A stretch of 63,735 nucleotides of DNA from Deltaproteobacteria bacterium (GTDB lineage: Bacteria; Desulfobacterota; Deferrimicrobia; Deferrimicrobiales; Deferrimicrobiaceae): positions 1 to 63,735 of the forward strand of contig JAKAHC010000011.1 of assembly GCA_021815305.1 (NCBI GenBank), read 5' to 3'. The translations under genes were made by a program, and so were the position numbers. Positions 26,619 through 35,601 of the stretch are shown here, in pieces; the first letter of the stretch is position 1; every line of letters begins with the position of its first letter. The notes under the pieces were generated by a model. The model had not been told where the DNA came from. It saw only the letters and a program-made list of their open reading frames with translations, and did no database searches.

Positions 26619-27892
26619 GCGGCCCCCCGATCCTCCGCGGGGAGGTCTCCGTCCCCGGCGACAAGTCGATCAGCCACCGCGCGGCGATGTTCTCGGCGAT
26701 CGCGACGGGGACCGGCCGGGTGCGGGGGTTCCTCCACGCGGAGGACACGCTCCGGACGGTCTCGATGGTCCGGTCTCTCGGAGTGCGGGTCGAGGCCGTG
26801 TCGCCCACCGAGCTCCGGATCGGCGGGCAGGGGATGAGGGGGCTTTCCGAGCCTCCCGATGTGATCGACGCGGGGAACTCGGGAACGACGATCCGCATCG
26901 GTTCGGGGATCCTCGCCGCCCAGCCGTTCCTCTCGGTGATCACGGGGGATCCGTATCTCCGTCGTCGCCCGATGGCCCGGGTGATCCGCCCCCTGGTCCG
27001 GATGGGGGCGAAGATCCTGGCCCGCGACGGGGACCGTCTGCCGCCCCTGTGCATCCGCGGGGGAGGGCTCAGGGGGATCCGGTACGAGATGCCCGTGGCG
27101 TCCGCGCAGGTCAAGTCCGCCCTGCTGCTCGCCGGCCTGTACGCCGATGCGCCCGTCACCGTGATGGAGCCGTTGCCGACCCGGGACCACACGGAGCGGA
27201 TGCTCGGGGCGATGGGCGCGGACATCGCGCGGGAGGGGAACGCGGTCACCGTCCGGCCCGCGGAACGGCTCTCTCCCCTGGACGTCGCCGTCCCCGGGGA
27301 CATCTCCTCTGCGGCGTTCTTCCTCGTGCTCGCATCCGTCCACCCGATGTCGGAAATCACCGTCCGCGGCGTCGGGGTGAATCCCCACCGCACGGGGCTT
27401 CTCGCAGTGCTGCGCCGCATGGGGGCGGACCTCCGGTATGCCGACGAGCGCTCCGAGGGGGGCGAGCCGGTCGCCGACATCGTCGCCCGGGGGGGGGAAC
27501 TCGTCGCGGTCCGCGTCGATCCCGGGGAGATCCCGGGGCTCGTCGACGAGGTGCCGGCCCTGTGCGTGGCAGCCGCCTTCGCGCGGGGGCGGACGGAGGT
27601 CCGCGGCGCCGCCGAGCTGCGGGTCAAGGAGTCGGACCGGATCAGCGCGATCGTTTCGAACCTCGCCGCCCTGGGCGTCGCCTGCGGCGAGTACCCCGAC
27701 GGCCTGTGGGTGGAAGGGCCCGCCGCGATCCGCCCCTGCGGCCCGCTCGACAGCCGGGGGGACCACCGGATCGCCATGGCCCTCCTGGCGATGGGGAAAG
27801 CGGGCGGCGTCCCCTTCGACGTCCCCGACACGGCGTGCATCGACACCTCCTTCCCGGGGTTCCAGCCCTTGCTGGAGAGGCTGACGCGGTGA
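26615..27892 (+). CDS. aroA: 5-enolpyruvylshikimate-3-phosphate synthase
   Basis: A 425-residue EPSP synthase, the sixth shikimate step. Seen are VPGDKSISHRAAMFSAIA, DAGNSGTTIRIGSGILAA, YLRRRPMARVIRPL and RVKESDRISAI. The segment after LLAGQ-type glyphosate-contact residues has Ala (GSGILAAQPF), so class II-like behaviour is possible but untested. The GTG start overlaps the tyrA stop (GTGA) and its own stop overlaps the cmk start. Confidence 0.94.
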   Translation: MSGPPILRGEVSVPGDKSISHRAAMFSAIATGTGRVRGFLHAEDTLRTVSMVRSLGVRVEAVSPTELRIGGQGMRGLSEPPDVIDAGNSGTTIRIGSGILAAQPFLSVITGDPYLRRRPMARVIRPLVRMGAKILARDGDRLPPLCIRGGGLRGIRYEMPVASAQVKSALLLAGLYADAPVTVMEPLPTRDHTERMLGAMGADIAREGNAVTVRPAERLSPLDVAVPGDISSAAFFLVLASVHPMSEITVRGVGVNPHRTGLLAVLRRMGADLRYADERSEGGEPVADIVARGGELVAVRVDPGEIPGLVDEVPALCVAAAFARGRTEVRGAAELRVKESDRISAIVSNLAALGVACGEYPDGLWVEGPAAIRPCGPLDSRGDHRIAMALLAMGKAGGVPFDVPDTACIDTSFPGFQPLLERLTR

Positions 27893-28560
27893 GGCGGCGC
27901 CCGGTGATCACCATCGACGGCCCTTCGGGGGCGGGAAAGACCACGGTTTCGAAGCGGCTGGCGGAAGTTCTGGGGATGGTCCGGCTCGACACGGGGGCGA
28001 TGTACCGGGCATGCGCCCTCGCGGCGGAGCGGGCGGGGGTTCCGTGGGACGACGCGGCCCGGCTCGGCGAGCTGGCGCGGGGCATGGAGCTCTCCTTCCG
28101 GAACGCCGGCGGGGCGCGGCGGGTGTTTCTCGGCGACGAGGACGTGACCGAATCGATCCGGACACCCGGGATGAGCATGGGCGCCTCGGCGGTATCGGCG
28201 CACGGGCCGGTCCGCGAAGCGCTGGTGGCGAAGCAGAGGGAGATGGGGCGCGACGGGGGGGTCGTCCTCGAGGGGAGGGACACCGGGACGGTGGTGTTTC
28301 CCGACGCGGAAGCGAAATTCTTCCTCGACGCGGCGGCGGCGGTGCGCGCCCTGCGGCGACACAGCGAAACCGGGTCCTCCGGCGGCCAGACCTTCGAAGA
28401 GGTCTTCCGGGACGTCCTCCGCCGCGACGCCCATGACAGCACGCGGCGCCACTCCCCCCTGAAGATCGCCGACGGGGCGATCTACATCGACTCGACGACC
28501 CTTTCGGTCGACGAGGTGGTGGAGGCGATGAGGCGCCGGATCCATGGGCATGCGGGATGA
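27889..28560 (+). CDS. cmk: Cytidylate kinase
   Basis: A 223-residue CMP/dCMP kinase with P-loop IDGPSGAGKTTVSKRLA, RLDTGAMYRA, and the catalytic EGRDTGTVVFPDAEAKFFLDA. It recycles cytidine monophosphate. It is tightly placed between aroA and ispH with 4-base overlaps on both sides. Confidence 0.94.
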   Translation: MRRRPVITIDGPSGAGKTTVSKRLAEVLGMVRLDTGAMYRACALAAERAGVPWDDAARLGELARGMELSFRNAGGARRVFLGDEDVTESIRTPGMSMGASAVSAHGPVREALVAKQREMGRDGGVVLEGRDTGTVVFPDAEAKFFLDAAAAVRALRRHSETGSSGGQTFEEVFRDVLRRDAHDSTRRHSPLKIADGAIYIDSTTLSVDEVVEAMRRRIHGHAG

Positions 28561-29447
28561 AACGGATCCTCGTCGCCCGGTACGCGGGATTCTGCTTCGG
28601 GGTCAAGCGCGCCATCGCCATCGCCGAAAAAACGGCGGAGGAAGCGCGGAGAGGAAAGGGGCAGGACGACCGCATCCACTCGCTGGGCCCCATCATCCAC
28701 AACCCCCAGGCGGTCGATCGATTGGCGCAAAAAGGGGTCCATGTCGTCGGAACGGTCGACGAGATCTCCTGCGGGAAGGCGATCATCCGCTCCCACGGCG
28801 TCACGAGATCCGACAGGAAATCTCTTGAAGGGAAAAAGATTTCCATCGTGGACGCCACCTGTCCCTTCGTCGCCAAGGCCCAGGAGCATGCCCGGGATTT
28901 GAGCCGGGAAGGGTACGCGGTCGTCGTCGTGGGCGACCGGGAACATCCGGAGGTGAAAAGCATCATCAGTTACATCGAGATAGGGATCCCGGTCTTCACT
29001 TCCCTGTCGGAATTGGACGCCGCCAAGGGAGTCCGCAAGGTGGGGATCGTCGCCCAGACGACCCAATCCTTCGAAAAACTGGCGGCCTTCGTCACCGCGG
29101 CGACGAAGCGATTCAAGGAAGTGCGGGTCTTCAACACGATCTGCGACGCGACGACCCTGCGGCAGGGGGAGGCCACCGGGCTTGCCGGGAAGGTGGACGC
29201 CATGTTCGTTCTGGGGGGGTACAACAGCGCGAACACCCGCCGCCTGGCCGAGATCTGCCGGGAGATCAATCCCAGGACCCGCCACATCGAGGCCCCGGAG
29301 GAACTGAAACCGGAGATGGTCGAGGGAGCGGGCTCCGCGGGAGTTACCGCGGGTGCTTCCACCCCGCAGTGGATCATCGACGGGTTCGTGGATCGGCTCA
29401 AGGAGCATTGGTCGGGAGAAGAAACTGAAGTGTCCTTTTACCGATAA
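28557..29447 (+). CDS. ispH: 4-hydroxy-3-methylbut-2-enyl diphosphate reductase
   Basis: A 296-residue 4Fe-4S enzyme making IPP and DMAPP in the last step of the MEP pathway. The three cluster cysteines lie in YAGFCFGVKRAI, VDATCPFVAKAQ and NTICDATTLRQ; other marks are RSHGVT and GGYNSANTRRLAE. This shows isoprenoid synthesis through the MEP route. It overlaps cmk by 4 bases and precedes rpsA, the order seen in Geobacter relatives. Confidence 0.95.
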   Translation: MKRILVARYAGFCFGVKRAIAIAEKTAEEARRGKGQDDRIHSLGPIIHNPQAVDRLAQKGVHVVGTVDEISCGKAIIRSHGVTRSDRKSLEGKKISIVDATCPFVAKAQEHARDLSREGYAVVVVGDREHPEVKSIISYIEIGIPVFTSLSELDAAKGVRKVGIVAQTTQSFEKLAAFVTAATKRFKEVRVFNTICDATTLRQGEATGLAGKVDAMFVLGGYNSANTRRLAEICREINPRTRHIEAPEELKPEMVEGAGSAGVTAGASTPQWIIDGFVDRLKEHWSGEETEVSFYR

Positions 29448-29465
29448 GGAGTTACGGTGTATAGT
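29437..29465 (+). promoter_or_regulatory. Promoter candidate for rpsA
   Basis: TTTACC (29437-29442), a 17-base spacer, and TATAGT (29460-29465) lie at the end of ispH. The predicted leader to the rpsA ATG is about 26 bases and holds an AGGAG ribosome site. It would let S1 be made independently of the upstream operon. Confidence 0.5.
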
Positions 29466-29497
29466 ATTAGCTCGCAATCCAACCACAGGAGCCCGGA

Positions 29498-31264
29498 ATG
29501 GACGACAAACCCACCAACAAACCCGACTTGCCCGAAAGCATGAACCTCGATTCGCCGGCCCAGGCCGGGGGAGGGTCGGGAGAGGAAGACTTCGCACGGA
29601 TGTTCGCCGACAGCCTCGAAAGCAGCGGCGAGGGCCAAGTCATCCACGGGAAGGTGATCAAGGTCCTCAAGGAGTTCCTGGCGGTCGACATCAACAAGAA
29701 ATCCGAGGGAATGCTCCCGCTCGAGGACCTTACGGAGGAGGAGCGCTCCTCGATCGGACCGGGCGACCCCATCGAGGTGATGACGGAAGGGTACGACCAG
29801 GCCCAGGGGTTCATCCGTCTCTCCCGTTCGAAAGTCGTCAAGATCCGCGTGTGGGACGACCTGCAGAAATCGTTCGACGAGGGAACCCCCGTGCAGGGGG
29901 CGATCGTCGCCAAGGTCAAGGGCGGCTACACGGTCGATATCGGCGTGAAGGCGTTCCTCCCCGGGAGCCAGGTGGACCTGCGGCCCGTGCGGGACAGCGA
30001 CCCGGTCATCGGGATCCAGGGGAAGTTCAAGATCCTCAAGTTTTCCCGCAAGAAGACCAACGTGGTGGTTTCCCGGCGCGCTTTCCTGGAAGAGGCGAGG
30101 GAAGAGCAGCGCAAGGGACTCCTGGACCACATCCAGGAGGGGGACACGGTCGAGGCGCGCGTCAAGAACATCACCGATTACGGCGTCTTCATGGACCTCG
30201 GGGGCCTCGACGGCCTGATGCACGTCACCGACATGAGCTACGGAAAGGTGGGGCACCCCTCCGACGTCTGCAAGGTGGGCGACCTCCTGAAGGTCAAGGT
30301 CATCCGCTTCGACCGGGAGCGGGGGAGGATCTCCCTGGGGCTCAAACAGACCAAGTCGGATCCCTGGCTCGACCTGGAGGCGAGGTACCGGCCGGGGATG
30401 CGCGTCCGGGGGAGGGTGACCAACACCACCAAGTACGGCGCCTTCGTGGAACTCGAGGAGGGCGTGGAAGGCCTTCTCCATATCTCCGAGATGTCGTGGA
30501 GCAAACGGTTGAAGGACCCCTCCGAGTTGATGAAGGCGGGAGACCGGATCGAGGTCGAGGTGCTGAAGGTCGACAGGGCGAACAAGAAGGTTTCGCTGGG
30601 GTACAAGCAGCTGCAGTCCAACCCGTGGGACGATCTCAAGGCGCGCCATCCCGAAGGGTCCGTCGTCGAGGGGGTGGTGAAGAACATCGCCGAATTCGGG
30701 CTGTTCATCGACATCGGCGGGGAGATCGACGGGCTGGTCCACGTCTCCGACCTCTCCTGGAACACGCGCGTGAAGTCCCCATCCGACCTGTTCAAGAAAG
30801 GCGACCGCATCCAGGCGAAGGTCCTGAAGATCGATCCCGAGAACCAGAAGTTCTCCCTGGGCATCAAGCAGACGGGCGAGGACCCGTGGACGGGCATCGA
30901 GAAGCGGTTCCGGAAAGGCGACCTGCTCACCGGGAAGGTGACCCGGGTGGCCGACTTCGGCGCCTTCGTCGAGATCGCCGAAGGGGTCGAGGGGCTGGTC
31001 CACGTCTCGGAGATCTCGCGCGAGAAGATCGAAAGCCCCGCGGCGGTCCTCAAGGCGGGGGACGAGGTGGGCGCGGTGGTCCTCGGGGTGGACCGGGTGA
31101 ACAAGAAGGTCTCCCTCAGCATCCGCGGCTACCAGGAGGAGCTCGACCGCAAGAACATGGAGTCGTACCTCGGGAAACCGTCCGACCCCTCCAACGAGAG
31201 CATCGGCGCCCTCGGAGAGGCGCTCCTCGCGAAGCTGAAGCCCAACGGCGACCAGGGGGCCTGA
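29498..31264 (+). CDS. rpsA: 30S ribosomal protein S1
   Basis: A 588-residue protein with six S1 RNA-binding domains. Typical units such as VKNITDYGVFMDLGGLDGLMHV and VADFGAFVEIAEGVEGLVHV repeat about every 85 residues. It promotes mRNA binding on the ribosome. The first 45 residues are acidic and low-complexity. Start ATG 29498 has AGGAG six bases upstream. Confidence 0.95.
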   Translation: MDDKPTNKPDLPESMNLDSPAQAGGGSGEEDFARMFADSLESSGEGQVIHGKVIKVLKEFLAVDINKKSEGMLPLEDLTEEERSSIGPGDPIEVMTEGYDQAQGFIRLSRSKVVKIRVWDDLQKSFDEGTPVQGAIVAKVKGGYTVDIGVKAFLPGSQVDLRPVRDSDPVIGIQGKFKILKFSRKKTNVVVSRRAFLEEAREEQRKGLLDHIQEGDTVEARVKNITDYGVFMDLGGLDGLMHVTDMSYGKVGHPSDVCKVGDLLKVKVIRFDRERGRISLGLKQTKSDPWLDLEARYRPGMRVRGRVTNTTKYGAFVELEEGVEGLLHISEMSWSKRLKDPSELMKAGDRIEVEVLKVDRANKKVSLGYKQLQSNPWDDLKARHPEGSVVEGVVKNIAEFGLFIDIGGEIDGLVHVSDLSWNTRVKSPSDLFKKGDRIQAKVLKIDPENQKFSLGIKQTGEDPWTGIEKRFRKGDLLTGKVTRVADFGAFVEIAEGVEGLVHVSEISREKIESPAAVLKAGDEVGAVVLGVDRVNKKVSLSIRGYQEELDRKNMESYLGKPSDPSNESIGALGEALLAKLKPNGDQGA

Positions 31265-31271
31265 TTTCCTC

Positions 31272-32177
31272 ATGAACGACGGCTACCTCACCCCGCCCCC
31301 CGTTCGAAAGCGCCGGCCCTTCCTGCGGGGGTGCCTGACGGTCCTCCTGGTCCTTGCCGCGTTCTTCGTGCTGCTGATGGCCGTCTCGCGGATGGGCGGC
31401 TTTCCGTGGGGAAAGGGGGAGCGGGTGGCGGTCATCCCGCTGACCGGCCTGATCTCCGACTCCGAGCCCCTGGTCGAAAATCTGAAGAGATTCGGAAAGG
31501 ACAACTCGGTGAAGGCGATCGTCCTCCGGATCGAGTCCCCCGGGGGGGGCGTCGCGGCGTCCCAGGAAATCTATGAGGAAGTGAAGAAGGTGCGGGCGAA
31601 GAAGCCGGTGCTCACGAGCATGGGGGCGCTCGCCGCCTCGGGGGGGTACTACGTCGCCTGCGCCACCCAGAAGGTGTACGCCAACCCCGGAACGATCACC
31701 GGATCGATCGGCGTCATCATGCCTTTCGTGAACGTGAAGGACCTGATCGAGAAGATCGGCATCAAGGGGATGACGGTCAAGAGCGGCCAGTACAAGGACA
31801 TGGGGTCGCCGCTGCGGGAAATGACCCCGCAGGAGCGGCAGCTCCTCCAGACGGTGGTGGACAACGTCCACCAGCAGTTCGTCGACGCAGTGGCGGAGGG
31901 GCGCCGCATGGACCGGGAGGACGTGGTGAAGATCGCGGACGGCCGGGTGTTCACGGGCGCCCAGGCGAAGGCGCTGGGACTGGTCGACGCCCTCGGGGGC
32001 CTCGAGGACACGATCGCCGAGGCGGGCAGGCTGGGGAAGATCGCCGGGGAGCCGAAGGTGGTCACTCCCCCGAAGAAGAAGATCTCGCTGTTCGACCTGC
32101 TGAAGGAGGAGACACGCACCCTGATCGACGAAAAACTGTCCGGAAACCGTCTGCGCCTGGACTATTCGGCGCAATAA
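31272..32177 (+). CDS. sppA: Signal peptide peptidase SppA (short form)
   Basis: A 301-residue membrane serine peptidase of family S49. One N-terminal membrane segment (about residues 17-38) precedes the peptidase domain with RIESPGGGVAASQEIYE, the nucleophile Ser in GALAASGGYYVA, and the general-base Lys in KSGQYKDMGS. It degrades leftover signal peptides. It has a single catalytic domain, unlike the doubled E. coli protein. Confidence 0.93.
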   Translation: MNDGYLTPPPVRKRRPFLRGCLTVLLVLAAFFVLLMAVSRMGGFPWGKGERVAVIPLTGLISDSEPLVENLKRFGKDNSVKAIVLRIESPGGGVAASQEIYEEVKKVRAKKPVLTSMGALAASGGYYVACATQKVYANPGTITGSIGVIMPFVNVKDLIEKIGIKGMTVKSGQYKDMGSPLREMTPQERQLLQTVVDNVHQQFVDAVAEGRRMDREDVVKIADGRVFTGAQAKALGLVDALGGLEDTIAEAGRLGKIAGEPKVVTPPKKKISLFDLLKEETRTLIDEKLSGNRLRLDYSAQ

Positions 32178-32198
32178 TCGTCTGGAGGGAACGTGGGA

Positions 32199-32477
32199 AT
32201 GACCAAGAGCGATCTGGTGGAAAAGTTGTCGGAGTCGTTGACGAGCCTCACCAAGAAGGAGTGCGAGGTCATCGTCGACACCGTGTTCCACAACATGAAG
32301 GACGCCCTCCAGAGAGGGGAGAAGATCGAGATCCGCGGGTTCGGCAGCTTCACGGTGCGGGTCCGCAGGGCCAAGGAGGGGCGCAACCCCAAGACCGGGG
32401 AGAAGGTCTCCATCCCCGAAAAGCGGATTCCCTTCTTCAAGGTCGGCAAGGAACTGCGGGAAATGGTCAACGCCTGA
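32199..32477 (+). CDS. ihfB: HU/IHF family DNA-binding protein, IHF beta-like
   Basis: A 92-residue basic DNA-bending protein. TKSDLVEKLSE begins the dimerisation helices, and the arm reads IRGFGSFTVRVRRAKEGRNP with the intercalating Pro in GRNPKTGE. IHF or HU shapes the nucleoid and assists promoters and site-specific recombination. Start chosen at ATG 32199, nine bases after GGAGGG; an in-frame GTG at 32193 is too close. Confidence 0.9.
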   Translation: MTKSDLVEKLSESLTSLTKKECEVIVDTVFHNMKDALQRGEKIEIRGFGSFTVRVRRAKEGRNPKTGEKVSIPEKRIPFFKVGKELREMVNA

Positions 32478-32486
32478 GCGGCTGCC

Positions 32487-32987
32487 ATGGACCGCATGTT
32501 CTCCCCCTGGAGGATCGGGTATGTCCGCCAGGACGGCGGGAGCGGGGGGGGCCGGGGGTGCGTCTTCTGCGTGCCGGAGGCCGATCAGGCGGACCCCGAG
32601 AGGCTTCTCCTGGGAGTCTGGCCGTGCACCGTCGCCCTCCTCAACCGGTATCCCTACAACAACGGGCACGTCCTGATCGCTGCGAGGCGACACGTCGCGA
32701 ACCTGTGGGAGCTCGAGGCGGAAGAGCTGCGGGAGCTGTTCTCGCTGGTCTCTCTCGGGGCGCGGGCGCTCAAGGAATCGTTCCGCGCCGAGGGGATGAA
32801 CGTGGGGATGAACATCGGGAAGGTCGCCGGCGCGGGAGTTGCCGACCACCTCCACGTCCACCTCGTCCCGAGGTGGCGGGGCGACACGAATTTCATGACA
32901 TCGGTGCACGACACGCGGGTTCTCCCCGAGTCGCTCCTTTCCACCCGCGAATGCCTGTTGCCGGTCTTCCGTTCCCTGCGTCCGTAA
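32487..32987 (+). CDS. HIT-family nucleotide hydrolase or transferase
   Basis: A 166-residue HIT protein of the Ap4A phosphorylase-like branch. It has a zinc-type CVFC near the N-terminus, LNRYPYNNGHVLIAARRH, and the catalytic histidine triad DHLHVHLVPRW. Substrates are probably dinucleoside polyphosphates or AMP-linked compounds; the exact one is not known. It lies in the run ihfB-HIT-mutS. Confidence 0.9.
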   Translation: MDRMFSPWRIGYVRQDGGSGGGRGCVFCVPEADQADPERLLLGVWPCTVALLNRYPYNNGHVLIAARRHVANLWELEAEELRELFSLVSLGARALKESFRAEGMNVGMNIGKVAGAGVADHLHVHLVPRWRGDTNFMTSVHDTRVLPESLLSTRECLLPVFRSLRP

Positions 32988-33012
32988 CCCTGTTCCTTCC
33001 CCCCCGTCTCCG

Positions 33013-35601
33013 ATGAGCCTCCAGCTGACCCCCGCGATGCGGCAGTACGTGGAAATCAAGTCCCGGTACCGGGACTGCATCCTCTTCTTCCGGATGGGAG
33101 ATTTCTACGAGATGTTCTTCGAGGACGCCATCCGGGCCTCCCGGCTCCTCGACATCGCGTTGACCTCCCGGGACAGGGAGTCGAACATCCCGATGTGCGG
33201 CGTGCCGCACCACGCCCGCAATGCGTATCTCTCGAAGCTGATACGGGAGGGGTGCAAGGTGGCCATCTGCGAGCAGGTGGAGGAGCCCGGGCAAAAAGGG
33301 ATCTTCCGCCGCGAGGTGACCGAGGTCGTGACCCCGGGGCTGGTCTTCAACGAGGAGTGCCTGGATGCGCGAGGGAACAACTTCCTGGCTGCCGTCCGCT
33401 TCTCCCCGCCCTTCGCCTGCGCGGCGCTGGACGCGACCACCGGCGAGTTCCTCTACGAGACGTGCGGAACGGAGGACGCGCTGGCGGACGCCCTGTTTCC
33501 GCTGGCCCCCGCCGAGTTCGTCGCCATCGAGGGGGAGGGGTCGCCGTCCGGCTCCCGGGGGAAACGTCTCCTGGAAGGGAAGCTGCTGACCTTGCTCTCC
33601 CCCTCCGCGGTGGCGGCGTTCTCGCCCGCCCGGAAGATCGAGGGGATCCCCGCCCCGGACCACCCTGCGGGAGGGGTCGTGCGCGCCGTCCTTTACTATC
33701 TCCATCTGCACCAGCCGGCGGCCCTCTCCGAGATCGCGAGGCTTTCGGAGCGGGAGGGGCGGCGCTACCTCGCGATGGACGAGACGGCCGTGCGGACCCT
33801 GGAGATCTTCTCGAACCTGGCCGGGGAGCGAAAGGGAAGCCTCCTGTGGGCGGTGGACCGCACCCGCACGCCGATGGGCGCGCGGATGCTGCGCTCCTGG
33901 CTCGCCGCCCCGCTGGTGGACGCCGCGGGGATCGCCGAACGGCACGACGCGGTGGAGGAACTGCTCGATGGGCACGCGGTGCGCAAGTCCCTCTCCGCCG
34001 GGCTCGATGCGATGGGGGACCTGTCGCGCCTCTGCTCCCGGCTGGCGCAGGACCGGTCCGGCCCCCGCGACGTTTCGGCCTTGCGGGACAACCTGCTGGC
34101 CCTCCCGACCCTTGCGGCCGCTCTCGGGGAATCGCGTGCGAGCCGGCTCGCTGTGCTGCGCGAGAGGCTGGGTGACCATGCCGAGGCGGCGGCGCTCGTC
34201 GCGAACGCGCTTGCCGACGAAGTCCCCGCCGGGTACAGGGAAGGCGGCGTCTTCCGTGCGGGGTACGATGACCGCGTGGACGAACTCACCCGCCTTCTGA
34301 CCCACGGCAAGGGGATGCTGGCGGAGCTGGAGGCGCGCGAGCGCCGGGCCACGGGCATCCAGACGCTCAAGGTGGGGTACAACCGCGTCTTCGGCTACTA
34401 CATCGAGGTTTCGAAAGCCAACCTGGACAAGGTGCCCGCAGGCTACATCCGCAAGCAGACGCTGGTCAACGCGGAACGGTTCATCACTCCGGATCTCAAG
34501 GAGTTCGAGTCGCGGGTGCTTCGCGCCCGGGAGGAGCGCAACGCGCTGGAGGAGGAGCTGTTCCTCGCGTTGCGGGAGTCGCTCAAGGGATACCTTCCGG
34601 CGGCCTTCGCGGCGGCGGAGGGGGTCGCGGAGCTCGACGCGCTCCTGTCCTTCGCGGAGTCCGCGGCCACGGGCGGATACTGCCGTCCGCGCGTGAACGG
34701 GGGGAAGGAGATCGTCATCGAGAACGGCCGGCACCCGGTGGTCGAGAAGATCCTGGGGCGGCACGCCTTCGTTCCGAACGACTGCAGGCTGTCCCCGGGG
34801 GGGGCGCGCCTTCTGGTCATCACCGGGCCGAACATGGCGGGGAAATCCACCTACATCCGCCAGGTGGCCCTGATCGTCCTCCTGGCCCAGGCGGGGTCGT
34901 TCGTCCCCGCAGACCGTGCCGAGATCGGCGTGGTGGACCGGATCTATACGCGTATCGGGGCCTCCGACGACCTGTCCCGCGGGGAGAGCACCTTCATGGT
35001 GGAGATGCGGGAGACGTCGAGGATTTTGTCCGGCGTCACCGACCGGACGCTGGTGGTCCTGGACGAGGTGGGCCGGGGGACGAGCACCTACGACGGGCTG
35101 AGCATCGCGTGGGCGGTGGCGGAGCACCTTCACGACGCCCCGGAGAGGCCGAAGGTCCTCTTCGCGACCCATTTCCATGAGCTTACCGACATCGTAACCA
35201 CGTCCCCAGACGCACGGAACTTCCACGTGGCGGTGCGGGAGTGGCAGGGGGACATCATCTTCCTGCGCCGCATCGACGAGGGGAGCGCAAGCAAGTCGTA
35301 CGGCATCCAGGTGGCGCGCCTGGCCGGCCTCCCGCCCGCGGTGATCGACCGTGCCAGGGATATTTTGAAAAACCTGGAGTCCGCCGAGTATAATGAATAC
35401 GGCCTGCCGACGCTCGCAGGGGCGCACGGCGCCCAGGGAGCCGACGCGGCCCAGATGGAGCTTTTCGCGCGACGGGAACGCGGGGAGGAAGACGCCATTC
35501 TGGAGGAGATCCGCCGGGCGGATCCGGAACGTCTCTCCCCTCTGGACGCCCTCATGCGCCTTGCGGCGTGGAAGGAGAGGCTGGGGAAGAAGACATCGTG
35601 A
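33013..35601 (+). CDS. mutS: DNA mismatch repair protein MutS
   Basis: An 862-residue MutS1. The mismatch-reading motif is MGDFYEMFF near residue 30. The ATPase has Walker A GPNMAGKSTYIRQVAL, a Ser/Asp loop DDLSRGESTFMVEM, and Walker B LDEVGRGTSTYDG. The C-terminal helix-turn-helix FATHFHELTD follows. It works with MutL at 20 kb. It overlaps amiC by 4 bases. Confidence 0.96.
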   Translation: MSLQLTPAMRQYVEIKSRYRDCILFFRMGDFYEMFFEDAIRASRLLDIALTSRDRESNIPMCGVPHHARNAYLSKLIREGCKVAICEQVEEPGQKGIFRREVTEVVTPGLVFNEECLDARGNNFLAAVRFSPPFACAALDATTGEFLYETCGTEDALADALFPLAPAEFVAIEGEGSPSGSRGKRLLEGKLLTLLSPSAVAAFSPARKIEGIPAPDHPAGGVVRAVLYYLHLHQPAALSEIARLSEREGRRYLAMDETAVRTLEIFSNLAGERKGSLLWAVDRTRTPMGARMLRSWLAAPLVDAAGIAERHDAVEELLDGHAVRKSLSAGLDAMGDLSRLCSRLAQDRSGPRDVSALRDNLLALPTLAAALGESRASRLAVLRERLGDHAEAAALVANALADEVPAGYREGGVFRAGYDDRVDELTRLLTHGKGMLAELEARERRATGIQTLKVGYNRVFGYYIEVSKANLDKVPAGYIRKQTLVNAERFITPDLKEFESRVLRAREERNALEEELFLALRESLKGYLPAAFAAAEGVAELDALLSFAESAATGGYCRPRVNGGKEIVIENGRHPVVEKILGRHAFVPNDCRLSPGGARLLVITGPNMAGKSTYIRQVALIVLLAQAGSFVPADRAEIGVVDRIYTRIGASDDLSRGESTFMVEMRETSRILSGVTDRTLVVLDEVGRGTSTYDGLSIAWAVAEHLHDAPERPKVLFATHFHELTDIVTTSPDARNFHVAVREWQGDIIFLRRIDEGSASKSYGIQVARLAGLPPAVIDRARDILKNLESAEYNEYGLPTLAGAHGAQGADAAQMELFARRERGEEDAILEEIRRADPERLSPLDALMRLAAWKERLGKKTS